Assembly (NCBI RefSeq): GCF_029873635.1
Contig: NC_080423.1
Span: 94,893,191 to 94,957,190 of the forward strand
Reading direction: 5' to 3'
Length of the DNA: 64,000 bases
Origin: Malania oleifera
Lineage: Eukaryota > Streptophyta > Magnoliopsida > Santalales > Ximeniaceae
Made by a program: the position numbers and the translations under genes. The stretch's first letter is position 1, and each line of letters starts with the position of its first letter. The notes under the pieces are model-generated. The model had not been told where the DNA came from. It was given only the letters and a program-made list of their open reading frames with translations, and made no database searches. Below are positions 22,366 through 35,206 of this stretch, piece after piece.

Positions 22366-25300
22366 TTAGTTTACTTCTCTACTATGTAGTAGACCAAGTT
22401 CTCTTCTTATGGTTATAAATCTATCTTCTGAGAGTGGTTTAGTAAAGATATCAGCCCATTGGTCATTTGTATTGATGAATTCCAGATTTATGTCTTCTTT
22501 TTAAACATGATCTCTTAGGAAGTGGTGTCTTATGTCAATGTGCTTTGTTCTTGAGTGTGAAATAGGATTTTTAGATATGTTAATCGCACTCGTGTTATCA
22601 CACTTGATTGGTACAGTTGTGTAGTTTAAATTGAAATCTCTTAATTGTTGTTTCATGTAAAGAGTTTGTGCACAACAACTACCAGCTGCTACATATTCGG
22701 CCTCAGCAGTTGACAAAGCCACGGAATTTTGTTTCTTAGAAAACCAAGAAACTAAAATCTTCCTAAGAAGTGGCATGTGCCACTAGTACTTTTTCTATCT
22801 ATCTTACGACCGGCATAGTCCGCATCTGAATAACTGATCATTTCAAAGCTAGTGTCTTTAGGATACATTAGTCCTAAGTCCATTGTGCCTATTAAGTATC
22901 TTAGGATTCTTTTAACAGCAATTTGGTGTGATTCCTTAGGTGCTGATTGAAAACGTGCACACATACACACACTAAACATTATATCAGGTCTACTAGCTGT
23001 TAGATATAATAGACTTCCAATCATGCCTCTATAGTGCTTTGTGTCTATGGATTTTCCCTTTTCATCTTTGTCTAGGCTGATGGAGGTACTCATAGGCGTG
23101 CCTATAGGTTTACTATTTTCCATACCAAATTTTTGTATCATATCTTTTATATATTTTGTTTGACTTATAAAAGTCCCATTTTTTGTTTGTTTAATTTGCA
23201 GTCCAAGAAAATAGTTTAATTCCCCCATCAAGCTCATTTCAAATTCTTCTTGCATACATTTTGCAAATTCTTTACATAGATGCTCATTTGTAGCACCAAA
23301 TATTATATCATCTACATAGATTTGAACTAAAAGTATATTATTTTCCTTATTTTTAATGAACAAGGTGCTATCAATTTTTCCTCTTAAAAATCCCTTCTCA
23401 ATTAGAAATCCACTAAGTCTTTCATACCAAGCCCTAGGGGCCTGTTTAAGTCCATACAAAGCCTTAGTTAGTTTAAATACATGGTTAGGATTTTCAATAT
23501 TCTCAAAACCAGGGGGTTGTTCAACATATACCTCTTCATTGATATATCCATTCAAGAATGCACTTTTGACATCCATTTGGTATAACTTAAACTCTTTATA
23601 GGAAGCATAGGCTAACAACATTCTAATAGCTTCCATTCTAGCTACAGGGGCAAAGGTTTCATCATAGTCTATTCCTTCTTCTTGATTGTACCCCTTTGCT
23701 ACAAGTCTAGCTTTGTTTCTAGTGATTATACCATTTTCATCCTTTTTATTTCTAAATACCCATTTAGTTCCTATGATCGAATGATTTTCCAGTTTGGGTA
23801 CTAATTTCCATACTTGACTTCTTTCAAATTGGTTTAATTCTTCTTGCATTGCAACTATCCAAGATTCATCCTTAAGGGCTTCTTCAATATTTTTAGGTTC
23901 ATTTTGGGATAGGAATGCATAATGATTGCAAAGGTTCTTTAGTGAAGATCTAGTAGTCACACATCTAGATGGTTCATCTATAATTTGTTCTTGAGGGTGA
24001 TCTTTCTTATATTTCCATTCTTTTGGAAATTCCATATTTTCTATGAGTTCAGCTTTTGACTTTTCTTTGATTATTTCGTTTTCCTCCTTGATTTCTATCT
24101 CATCCTCCTTTTTGAATACATAATCTTTTTCTTCATTTTTAACCTCTCTTAAAAGTGGGCTAGATTCATCAAAGTCTACGTGAATTGATTCAACTATGGT
24201 TAGAGTTCTTTTGTTGTAAACTCTATAGGCTTTACTATTTGTGGAGTATCCTAGGAAAATGCCTTCATCCGATTTAGCATCAAATTTTCCTAAGTTGTCT
24301 TTGTTATTTAGGACGAAACACTTACATCCAAAAGCATGAAAGTACTTTATGTTAGGCCTTCTTCCTTTCCACAATTCATAGGGTGTTTTGTTTAGGTTTG
24401 ATCTAATGGAAACCCTATTAATTATATAGCTAGCTGTATTTACAGCTTCGGTCCAAAAATATTTTGGTAGGTCATTTTCATTAAGCATGGTCTTTGCCAT
24501 TTCTTGGAGGGTTCTATTTTTTCTTTCCACAACTCCATTTTGTTGTGGGGTTCTAGGTGCCGAAAAGTTGTGATTTATGCCATATTCATTACAAAAATTT
24601 TCAACATTTTGATTCTTAAATTCTCTTCCTTGGTCACTTCTAATATTTGAGACATAATACCCTTTCTCATTTTGAAGCTTCTTACATAAAGTGATTAATG
24701 AGTTGCAAGCTTCTTCTTTGTTAGCTAGGAACAACACCCATGTGTATCTTGAGTAATCATCAACAATTACAAAGGCGTATTGTTTTCCTCCTAAACTTTG
24801 GGTTCTAGTAGGACCAAACAAGTCTAAGTGTATGAGTTCTAGGGGTCTACTAGTTGATATATGTTTCTTCTTTTTGAAACTTTTCTTGGTTTGTTTTCCT
24901 AATTGACAAGCATCACACACTTTATCTTTGAAAAATTTTGTTTTAGGTAAGCCTTTAACTAAATTCTTTTTGGAGAGTTTGGATATAAGATCCATGCTAG
25001 CATGTCCTAACCTCCTATGCCAAAGCCAACTATTTTCACTCATGGCTGCTAAGCAAGTTATGTCTTGAGAGATTAAACTATCAAAATTTATGCAATAAAC
25101 ATTGTTCATTCTAAGTGCAGTGAATAACGTTTTTTGATTCTTAGAATCTCGTATTATGCATTTTTCTCTCTTAAACATTATTTCACATCCTTTGTCACTA
25201 AGTTGACTAATACTTAGTAAATTATGCTTTAGACCATCTACTAACAAGACATCATCTATAGAAAATGAAGAGTCTTTACCTATTTTACCTATTCCGATGA

Positions 25301-25439
25301 TCTTGCCTTTTGCATTGTCACCGAAGGTTACAAATCCTCCATCCTTTGGAGTGAAAGAGGTAAACTTAGATTTATCGCCCATCATATGCCTTGAACATCC
25401 GCTGTCCAAGTACCATTTATCCTTAGATGGAGTGGTCCT
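22366..25439 (-). pseudogene. C2 pol region (protease, integrase, RT, RNase H)
   Basis: Domains follow the copia order on the minus strand. The protease shows [13 protein letters not shown]. The integrase zinc finger region shows [10 protein letters not shown] and the core shows [14 protein letters not shown] and [16 protein letters not shown]. Reverse transcriptase shows [17 protein letters not shown] and [12 protein letters not shown]. RNase H shows [12 protein letters not shown] and STAEAEYVAAGSC, and the region ends past ADIFTKPLSED. The products would process the polyprotein, copy the RNA and insert the DNA copy. About one interruption is present, so it is treated as a very recent fossil. 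Confidence 0.9.
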
Positions 25440-25462
25440 AAAGCAAACCTACAAGAAATGAT

Positions 25463-27235
25463 TCAAGTTGTTACTTTTGGAACCCAAACCTTCTTAATTT
25501 TCTTTAAATTTTGTCTATTTTTAGCATTTATCTTCCACTCATCTTTTACTTTTGTATACTTTTTCTTAAGTGGACAATTAAACATTATGTGTCCTTTCTT
25601 TTTGCACATGTAGCATGTGGTGTGCTCATGAATATTTGTTAATGAAGTACTTGCATTATATTTAGATTGATTTACAAAATATCCCATATACAAGTTTTTC
25701 TTTCTTTTGTTTGAGGCTCCATTATAACCAATTCCTTCTTTGTTGTTTGTCATCCTTTGTTGTCCTACCATCTTTTCAAAGTTATCCTTACCTTTGGTAA
25801 AGTTATAGATGACCTTTTCTTTCTCTTGAATTTGATTTTTGAGATTATTTATTTCTTGCATAATCTTGCTATCTTCATTCACTTGAGACTCAGCTAATTT
25901 TTTAGATAAGTTATCTACTTTCTTCTCAAGTTCTTCAATCTTTAAATCTTTTTCTTCTTCAACAAGTTTTGTAGATTCAAGTTGATTTTTAAGTGCCTCG
26001 CTTTGTTGTTTCAAACTAATGTTTCTTTTTGAGACTTTAATAAACTTGTTATGTAAAAAGAGTAATTCATTTTGAAGTTCTTTGTAAGAGGACATACTTT
26101 CACACGAATTACTACAAGATTCATTACACGAATCTTCAGAGAGGGAATAATAAGAGTTTACCTCTTCGTTATGCGCCATGAAGCACATGTTTGCTATTTC
26201 TCGATCACTTGGTTCACTTTCCGATTCACTCGAACTAGTGTCATCCCAAGTTGCCTTCATTGCAGGCTTCTTTTTCTTCTTGTCCTTCTTGAGTTGTGGG
26301 CATTCCGGTTTGATGTGCCCTACCTTTTTACAATGATAGCAAGTGGGAGGATCATTTTTGTTTTTGTATTCTTTTTTATTACTTTCTCCTTTTTCAGCTT
26401 TTGATCCGTTAAATTTTCTAGTGAATTTTTTGTTTCTCCTTAAGAATTTTCCAAGTCTTTTAGTTATGAGTGCTAAATCCTCATCTTCTAATTCACTAGA
26501 TTCATTATCTTCCTCACTTGAATATTCTTTCAAAGCTTTTAGAGCTATAGACTTCTTATTTATGTTTTCAGTGCTTCTTTCTTTCAACATCATTTCATAG
26601 GTTAGAAGAGATCCTATGAGTTCATCTAAGGAAGTTGTTTTAAGATTTCTTCCTTCCGTAATGGCTGTGGCTTTTGGTTCCCAAATAGGTGGAAGTGCTC
26701 TTAGAATTTTACGAATCATCTCATGGGTGGAATAAGTTTTTCCTAAGGCACTTAATGAGTTTATGATATGGGTGAACCTAGTGTACATGCTTGTTATACT
26801 TTCATCGGAGTTCATCCTAAAGGCTTCATATTCACTGGTTAACATATCAATTCTACTTTCCCTAACATCTACTGTGCCTTCATAGGTTACTTCTAATTTA
26901 TCCCAAATCTCTTTGGCTGTTTTACATGTCATTACTCTATTGAACTCATTTGCATCAAGTGCACAATATAAAGCGTTTATTGCACTTGAGTTAATTTGCA
27001 ACATTTTATAATCTGAATCGTTTAGTTCTTTATCTTCTTTAGGTACCTCTTTTCCATCAAGTAGTTTAGTGGGGATTAGATTTCCATTTGTTACAACGTT
27101 CCATGCCTTCTAGTCCATTGTTTGAAGATAGATTCTCATTCGTTGCTTCCAGAAGGTGTAATTTATTCCACAAAAAATTGGTGGCCTAGTTGAGGATTGA
27201 CCCTCACCAAAGGGAGCTACTCCTATTTGTGCCAT
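25463..27235 (-). pseudogene. C2 gag region
   Basis: The region starts MAQIGVAPFGEGQSS at 27235, the usual start of SIRE-type gag. A UBN2-like gag domain follows (TCKTAKEIWDKLEVTYEGT, ESITSMYTRFTHIINSL). Next come a CCHC knuckle (CYHCKKVGHIKPEC), a long lysine- and glutamate-rich coiled-coil stretch, and a second knuckle (CYMCKKKGHIMFNC) near the end. Two spaced knuckles with a coiled coil between them are typical of the large SIRE/Maximus gag. About one interruption is present. It lies just upstream of pol. Confidence 0.88.
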
Positions 27236-27292
27236 TTAGATCTTTATATAGCTACTTGTTAGGTTTTGCTATAATTAGGCTCTGATGCCAAT
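27236..27292 (-). mobile_element. C2 leader and primer-binding site
   Basis: The short leader ends in CTCTGATGCCAAT (27280-27292), the complement of a TGGCATCAGAG primer-binding site for initiator tRNA-Met. The 5' LTR follows directly. Confidence 0.85.
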
Positions 27293-29541
27293 TGAAATTA
27301 GGATAGCTTCCCAAGAGGGGGGTGAATTGGGAATTTAAAAACTTTCTTTTTAATTCCTTTTAAGAATACTTAACTTCTTTTATTGTTTATCTAATTCTTT
27401 TACTTGTTTGTTTAATTTGTCAAACAATAACTTGGTTTCTTTTATAGAATCAACAACACAAGCACTTAAACAACTAAATCACCAATCAACCTTTCAATTA
27501 ACCACACTATCCAAACTAACCAAACACAATTTGAAGGCAAACAACCAAACCAAAATTAAGATATACAGTAGTAAGAAATTAGGATGGTTATTTGTTTATG
27601 TATGCCTTATAAATATGAATCAAGCCTTATAGTTGAATGATATGCTTGTTAAAATAAATTTGCTTCTTTTATATGATTTACAACCGCACATCCACACTCT
27701 TCCCAAAATTCAGAATTCAAATAAACTCTTAGTTAATTTTCTTTAGGTGTTTTAACCAAGTAACGTACTCCAGTATGGTTTCCGCAAAGTATGGTTTAAC
27801 CAACGTACTCCCTTTCGGTTTCCGCAACCCAAATCAAAATTAAACTTTAAGTTTGTTTGATTTCCAAATAAACGTAGTGTATATGATTTCAAATTTAAAC
27901 CATCCACGCAATATAAATATGCTGAAAATAAAGAGTAAGGGAAAGAGAGAGTGAGACACAGGATTTTACGAGGTTCGGCTTCAACACAGCCTACGTCCTC
28001 GCCTTTGGCAAAACCGCCAAAGGATTCACTAAACCTGTTCCTTTACCGGGTGGAACAATACCTTTATACACTCCTTCAGAAGGCTAGAGCAGCACCTTTC
28101 TAAGCGATAATCCCTTGCCTAGCCAACGATCCAGCAAACCTGGAATCGTCACAATCTACAAGAATATAATATAAATTCTGTGTACAAAAAATACTCCCAA
28201 AATTTAGAGCAGGTTGTACAAATTGAAATGTAAATTGTACTTCAAAAAACCAAAACAAAATAGAATATATGAAGCTCTAAAGTTTTTAGAAGTCACCAAT
28301 GGTTCGTTTAAAAGAGAAATGGAATTGCAACCCGGAACCGAACTTTGATATTTTCAATCTACCAGAATTGTAGAATTCTTCTCCAGCAAAAGATGTGAGC
28401 AAAGAAGAACTTCAGAAGAATTTCAGCACAAGATGAATTTCAAATTTTGTCTGATTTCTCTCTTTTCTTGTGTTTTCAAGTCTTGTATTTTTTCATTACC
28501 CAAAGAGGTATTTATAGGCAACTTAAAAGATCAACTTCCACATCAAATTAGGTAAACTTTGAAAAAACATTTAATTTGTTGACTAAATTTTGAATTTCAA
28601 AATTTTGAAAGATCAACATTCACATCAAATTTGGTAAACTTTGAAAAAACATTAAAATTGTTGACTAAATTTTGAAATTCAAAATTTTGAAAGATGTTGT
28701 CCATATCAAATTAGGTAAACTTTGAAAAAACATTAAATTGTTGATTAAATTTTGAACTTCAAAATTTTGAAAGATGTTGTCCATATCAAATTAGGTAAAC
28801 TTTGAAAAAACATTAAATTGTTGATTAAATTTTGAAATTCAAAATTTTGAAAGATGTTGTCCATATCAAATTAGGTAAACTTTGAAAAAACATTAAATTG
28901 TTAATTAAATTTTGAAATTCAAAATTTTAACAAGAAGCTTCCCTTTGAGATCTAAAATTTGCTCCACGTGGCAGTCATCTGCCATGACATGGCAGTCATC
29001 TGTCATAATTAAAATTTAAACCCATAATACTTTTATTAAACCCTTTAACTTGCCAGTCATCTGTCCATAGATAGACAGTCATCTGTCAGGTGCACTGCTT
29101 ATCAGAAACTCACTTTTTATTTTGAACATTTTCCTTCCATTAAGGCCTTTGTTACTTTAATTTCAAAAACATGTTTTAAGCTCTTTAAAACAAAGTGTTT
29201 CTTAGTTTCTTTTGATTTTATAAGAGCTTCACATATCTAAATGACATTTGGTTTTGAAGTACTTACAACAGTTCTTTTAATTATGATCTTCTTAAATCCT
29301 TCAGCCTCCTTCAACCTTTTGAGGTTTACTTTTGACTTTGGGTTTGCTTGCCCTTAAGTTTCTTCATTTGTTATTCATTACCTTCAATATTCTGAGGTGC
29401 TTTCACTAGATTAACATTGAGCTTCAACTTATCAACCTTGAGAGTTTTTTTACCTAAAACACATCACTTAACATCATATGTTAAAGCATCCTTCATTTTG
29501 TTATCATCAAAATAGGATTGAAAACTCCAGTTAAGTCAACA
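27293..29541 (-). mobile_element. C2 5' LTR
   Basis: The 2249-bp LTR is nearly identical to 19404-21647. The one clear length change is five extra bases near 28463. It has the same 80-bp tandem array and CAGTCATCTGTC motifs. The C1 sequence resumes right after it with the TCTTC duplication. Confidence 0.92.
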
Positions 29542-31432
29542 TCTTCATTAATATAGCCATTTAGAAATGCACTTTTTACATCCATTTGGTATAATTTGAA
29601 GTCTTTATAGGCTGCATAGGCAAGAAACATCCTTATTGCTTCCATTCTTGCTATAGGGGCAAAGGTTTCTTCATAATCAATGCCTTCTTCTTGATTGTAA
29701 TATTGTGCTATAAGCCTAACTTTATTTCTTACAACTACTCCAATTTCATCCTTTTTATTTCTAAACACCCATTTAGTTCCTATGATTGACTTGTCTTTGG
29801 GTTTAGGTATAAGTTTCCATACTTGACTTCTTTCAAATTGATTTAGTTCCTCTTGCATAGCTATGATCCAAGAGTCATCATTTAAGGCTTCTTCTATATT
29901 CTTGGGTTCATCTTGAGACAAGAAAGCATAATGATTACAAATTTTTTTTAATGAGGCTCTAGTGGTTATTCCTTTTGATGTTTCACCAAGAATTTGTTCT
30001 TTTGAGTGATTTTTATCATATCTCCATTCTTTAGGAAGGTTCAGATTTTCTATAAGGTTTTCATTTGGAGCATTATTGTTTTCTTCTTTTATTTCAAAAT
30101 CTTCTTCTTTTTGTGGAGTATCTTCTTTTTTCATCATTCTCATTTTTTATTGTCATGATTGTTTGATTCATCAAATGTTATGTGTATTGATTCCATAATA
30201 GTAAAGGTTCTTTTATTATAAACCCTATAAGTTTTACTATTTTTAGAGTACCCTAAGAAGATACCTTCATCAGATTTTGTATCAAATTTTCCTAAATCAT
30301 CTTTAGTGTTAATGATAAAACATTGCATCTGAATACATGAAAGTAGGAAATATTAGGTTTTCTACCTTTCCAAAGTTCATATGGTGTTTTGTCTATTTTT
30401 GATCTTATCAATACCCTATTTACAATGTAACATGATGTATTTACAGTTTCTGCCCAAAAGTATTTAGGTAGATTATATTCATTCAGCATTGTTCTTGCCA
30501 TTTCTTGTAAAGTTCTATTTTTTCTTTCAACAACTCCATTTTGTTGTGGAGTCCTAGGTGCGGGAAAATCATGGTTTATTCCATATTCATTACAGAATTT
30601 TTCAACATTTTTGTTTTTAAATTCTCTACCTTGATCACTCCTAAAGTTTGTTATATTATAGCCCTTTTTATTTTGCAATTTCTTACACAATGTAATAAGC
30701 ATGTCACAGACTTCATCTTTGTTTGCTAGGAATAATACCCAAGGGAATCTTGAATAATCATCCACTATTACAAAAGCATATTGTTTACCCTCTAGGCTTA
30801 AGGTTCTAGTTGGACCAAATAAGTCTAGGTGCAAGAGTTCTAGAGGTCTTTTGGTGGATATGTATTTTTTTTTTTTTGAAGCTTGTTTTTACTTGTTTTT
30901 CCTTTTGGCATGCATCACACATCTTGTCTTTTATGAATTTAGAATTTGGTAGTCCTTTTACAAGATTTTTCTTAGATAATTTGGATAGTAGGTCCATGCT
31001 TGCATGTCTTAGTTTCCTATGCCATAACCAACTTACTTCATTCATTTCTGTCAAACAAGTTATGTCTTGATTTACTAATTTCTCAAGATTTATGCAATAG
31101 ACATTATTTATTCTATAAGCTATGAACAAAGTTTCTTTGTTCTTAGGATTTTGGATAACACATTTTTCTTTCATAAAGATTATTTCGAACCCTTTGTCAC
31201 TTAATTGACTAATACTTAAAAGGTTATGTTTTAATCCTTCTACTAATAGCACATTATCTATAGTGAGTGAAGGTTCTTTACCAATTTTTCCGATGCCAAT
31301 AATTTTAACTTTGGCATTGTCGCCAAAGGTGACGTATCCCCCATCCTTTTGTTTTAATGTAGTGAACTTGGTATTGTCACCGGTCATGTGCCTTAAGCAC
31401 CCGCTGTCCAAGTACCATTTATCCGTTAACAT
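29542..31432 (-). pseudogene. C1 pol, proximal part (protease, integrase, first half of RT)
   Basis: On the minus strand this part carries the protease (WYLDSGCLRHMTGD), the integrase zinc finger region (SWLWHRKLRHAS) and core ([31 protein letters not shown]). The first half of the reverse transcriptase follows, up to [15 protein letters not shown], where C2 is inserted. The distal half is at 18279-19403. The region has several interruptions. Confidence 0.85.
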
Positions 31433-31465
31433 TGTTGTCCTAAAGCAAACCTACAATGAGGGATA

Positions 31466-33199
31466 CTATGTGTTAGTTTTTGGAACCCAAATTCTTTTGA
31501 CTTTCTTTGTTTTGTTGTTAGTTCCATTATTGGTTTTCCATTCTCCTTGAACTTTAATATACTTTCTTTTTAATGGGCAATTAAACATTACATGACCTTT
31601 AGTCTTGCACATATAGCAAGTGGTGTGTTCATGTTTGTTGTTTGACGAAGTACTAGCATAATACTTAGTTTCCTTAACAAAGTATCCCATGTATAGCTTT
31701 TTGTTCCTTTTATTTGCTTTACCATTATAGCCTATACCTTCTTTGTTCCCATGAAGCCTTCGTTGTCCAATAATCTTTTCAAAGTTTTCTTTTCCTTTGG
31801 TAAAGTTATAGATAATTTTTTCTTTATCTTCTACTACCTTTTTGAGTTCATTTACTTCTAGATCCTTTTTATTCAAATTATCTTTATGAGTTTTGCCTAA
31901 CTCTTGAGTTGCTATATTTATTTCTTCTTCCAACTTCTTAATACAATAATTTTTTCCTTCTTCAATAGCTTTGAATGATTCAAGTTGCTTCACTAGTTCT
32001 TTATTTTGATCTTTCAAAGTAAAATTTCTCTTAGAAATTTTTATGAATCTCTTATGCAAAGAAAACAACTCAGCTTGCAATTCCTTATAGGAAGGCATGC
32101 TGACATGTGACTCATCACACGACTCATTGTGAGATTTTGTAGAGGAATAGTAGGAGTTTACATTTTCTTCATTCGCCATGAAACATATGTTTGCCATCTC
32201 TTGTCCGCTTGATTCATTTTCTGTCTCACTGGAGCTTGAATAATCCCACGTAGCTTTCATAGCTTCCTTTTTTTTCTTCTTGTCTTTCTTGAGCAACAGA
32301 CATTTTGGTTTGATATGCCCTGGTTTCTTGCAGTGATAACATATTGGAGGTTCATTCTTACTTTTATTTTCCTTCCTACTTGTCTCTCCTTTTTCAGGTT
32401 TCTTTTATTGAACTTCCTAGGAAATCTCTTATTTCTTCTATAGAATTTGCCTAGTCTCTTAGTGATGAATGCTAATTCATCTTGATCTAAGTCACTTGTC
32501 TCACTTTCCTCTTCACTAGAGCTGCAGCTAGACGCTTTTAGTGCAATAGATCTTTTATGCTTTGATTCAGGATTCCTTTCTTTTAAGGCCATTTCATAGG
32601 TAAGAAGTGAACCTATGAGTTCATATAACTGTAGCCTTTGGTTCCATATTGAGGGAAGGCCTCTTAGGATTTTTCTAATCATTTCGTAGGTAGTATAGGT
32701 TTTCCCTAAGGCACTTAAGGAATTTATTATGTGGGTAAATCTAGTGTACATACTTGATATTGTTTCATCATAATTCATCTTGAATGCTTCATATTCGCAT
32801 GTTAATATGTCTATCCTATTGTCTCTAACATCAATAGTTCCTTCATATGTCATTTCTAATTTGTCCTATATTTCTTTAGCCATTTTGCATGCCATGACCC
32901 TGTTAAATTCATTAGCATCTAAGACACAATATAAAACATTTATAGCGCTTGAATTGATTTGAAACATTTTATAGTCTAAATCGATCATATCCCTTTTTTC
33001 TTTTGGAATCTGTTTTCCATCAACTATTTTAGTGGGAATAAGGTCTCCATCCATAACTACTTCTCATGCTTTCCAATCCATGTATTGGAGATAGATTTAC
33101 ATTCTCTTTTTCCAAAACGTATAATTATATCCACAAAAAAATTGGTGGACGAGTTGAGGATTGGCCTTCACCAAAGGGTGCTACTCCTATATTTGCCAT
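31466..33199 (-). pseudogene. C1 gag region
   Basis: It has the same plan as the C2 gag: an N-terminal gag domain (NRVMACKMAKEI, ETISSMYTRFTHIINSL), a first knuckle region, a lysine/glutamate-rich coiled-coil stretch and a CYMCKTKGHVMFNC knuckle near the end. The start is placed at 33199 by homology to the C2 start. It is broken, with several interruptions, in line with its greater age. Confidence 0.82.
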
Positions 33200-33255
33200 T
33201 TGATCTTTTTATAGTTTCTTGTTAGGAATTATTATAACTAGGCTCTAATACCAAT
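33200..33255 (-). mobile_element. C1 leader and primer-binding site
   Basis: This is a short leader with CTCTAATACCAAT next to the LTR, the complement of a slightly decayed tRNA-Met primer-binding site. Confidence 0.8.
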
Positions 33256-35201
33256 TGAAATTAGGAATAGCTTCCCAAGAGGGGGGGTGAATTGGTTTTT
33301 TTTTTTAAAAATGTTCCTTTAGAATTAGTTCTTTTAAGTTGTAAATCTTAGAAACAATCACAATCAACAAAGCATGATCAAACTCTCAATTTATGTAACA
33401 ATATATGTAAAAATTTGCTGCACTCAGTATAAGCCCTGTATTACAATTATTCTTCTTCCCAATGTTCAGTTTTTTAAATAAACTTTCAGATTAATAGGTC
33501 AAGGATAATCAACCAAGGTAGTCCCTTTCGGTTTCCGCAATCAATGCTGATTTATCCAAAACAAATTACCTTCCAGTCTACTTAACAACCAAACATTCAG
33601 AATTGAAATTTAAAGCAACCACGCAGATTATATCCAAAAAAAATAAAGAGTAGAGTAGAAAAAGAAGAACACAGGGATTTTTACGAGGTTCGGCTTTAAC
33701 ACAGCCTACGTCCTCGCCCTTGGCCAAACCGCAAAGGATTCACTATTACCGTTCCTTTATTAGCCGGAACAAAATCAGTTACAAGCACTCCTTGGCTAAG
33801 GCTAGAGCCCGCCTTCTCCAAACAATCTCCCCTTGTTTGTCCAACGATTCAATATTCAAATCGTCAACAAATCCTGTTACAAAGATAGAAAACAAGATGT
33901 ACAAGAACTTGCTCCTCAAAGAGCTGATTAGTACAAATTTGAAACACTCATGCACTTCAGTAAATTCAAAATATGAATTTCAGAATGAAGCTCTTAGAAA
34001 CTTATCACCGTGGGTATCTTTCAATGAAAGAATCAGCAGCTCAATGATCAAACACAGTGAGAGATTCGGCAAAAACTTCTCTTAATTTCGAGCAAAGATG
34101 AGAGCAATTTGAAGCACTTTCAGAAATTCAGAATGAGAGAGAGTATGATAGCAGAATGTGATTTCTTAATGATCTTGGTGTGGAAATCAATGTGTCTTAG
34201 GGGTATTTATAGATGTAGAAAACCTTCTTGTTTATTCCCCAAGAATACTCAGACTTGTTTCCATATATTAAACTTATTTGAGTTTCTAAATATTTGAATT
34301 TCAAAAATTATATCCGTTGGAAAACAGAAAAATGCCGCGAGGTAGACGACTGTGAAGTCCTTGAAGTCGTTTGTCCATTTAAAATAACTGTAAAAATCAT
34401 AGGCAGAAAGGTGGCAGTCGTTTGTTCCTTAAGTGGCAGTCGTCTGTCACTAGAATATGAGGTGACAGTCGTTTGTCCATATGGTGACAGTCGTCTGTCC
34501 ATTTGTAAATTTAAGCCTTTCAGTAACATAGAAGGTGGGCAGTCGTCTGGTGAAACCTACACAGTTTTCTCACTTTTCACTGACAGTTGTTTGTCAGTGC
34601 CTTGACAGTCGTCTGTCAGGCTTCTGTTTTCCAGTTTTAAGCCTTGTTAATTTAGTCAGTCGTCTGTCTATTAATAGACAGTAGTCTGTCCACTGAATGA
34701 TTTTCTTTTCTAGTCAATTTTTGATTTCTCTCTCATTGTTGCTTGGAATATAGATTTGTTTTAACTTTAAAAACATGTTCCAAGTTTTTATCTTAAGGTC
34801 TCTAAGTCTCTTTGCCTAATGAGCTTCAAAATGAATACTTCAAACTTGAATAAACTTAAAGTACTTACAAAGACTTGTCCTAAGTACTCAAAAATTCTTC
34901 TTTGCTCCGAACTTTCTTTGTTGCTAGTCTCTGATCTCTCAGAATTGTCTGTTCCTTCATCTCTTTAAATCCTCTTCATATTTCTTCATTAATTCAGAAT
35001 TTGACCTCTCATGTTGATTTTTTTTTAATCTTCATGCTCTTATGGTCTTCAGACTTTGATCCATATTATCAGACTTTGATCCATGCTACAAGAGTACTTT
35101 TAATATGGATTCCTGAGAAAACACAACACTCAACCGAAGCATGTTAAGTCCTACTTGTTTGTTAGCATCAAAATAGAGTATTAAACCTTGTAAGGCCAAC
35201 A
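33256..35201 (-). mobile_element. C1 5' LTR
   Basis: The 1946-bp LTR pairs with 14113-16044 at about 97.5% identity. It has the same block order: TGAAATTAGG end, ACGAGGTTCGGCTTTA (about 33684), CAGTCGTCTGTC motif group (about 34345-34690) and GGCCAACA end. The AAATT duplication follows. Confidence 0.9.
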
Positions 35202-35206
35202 AAATT

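Larger units (their letters stand above)
19404..29541 (-). mobile_element. C2: young Ty1/copia SIRE-type element inside C1
   Basis: This 10,138-bp element has LTRs at 19404-21647 and 27293-29541, with perfect TCTTC duplications at 19399-19403 and 29542-29546. It lies in the RT region of C1, in the same orientation. The two LTRs differ at about 12-13 substitutions plus one 5-bp length change in 2.24 kb (about 0.55%), which is roughly 0.2 million years at 1.3e-8 per site per year. Gag and pol are nearly open, with about two interruptions in all, so it is close to whole but not intact. Confidence 0.93.
14113..35201 (-). mobile_element. C1: Ty1/copia SIRE-type element in the G1 3' LTR
   Basis: C1 has two LTRs (14113-16044 and 33256-35201) flanked by perfect 5-bp duplications AAATT (14108-14112 and 35202-35206). 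Inside, on the minus strand, are a primer-binding site, gag, pol in copia order (protease, integrase, RT, RNase H), an extra coding region and a polypurine tract. C2 interrupts the RT region at 19404-29541. The LTRs differ at about 45-50 positions of 1.93 kb by hand count (about 2.5%), roughly one million years at 1.3e-8 per site per year. It is broken, with several interruptions besides C2. Confidence 0.9.
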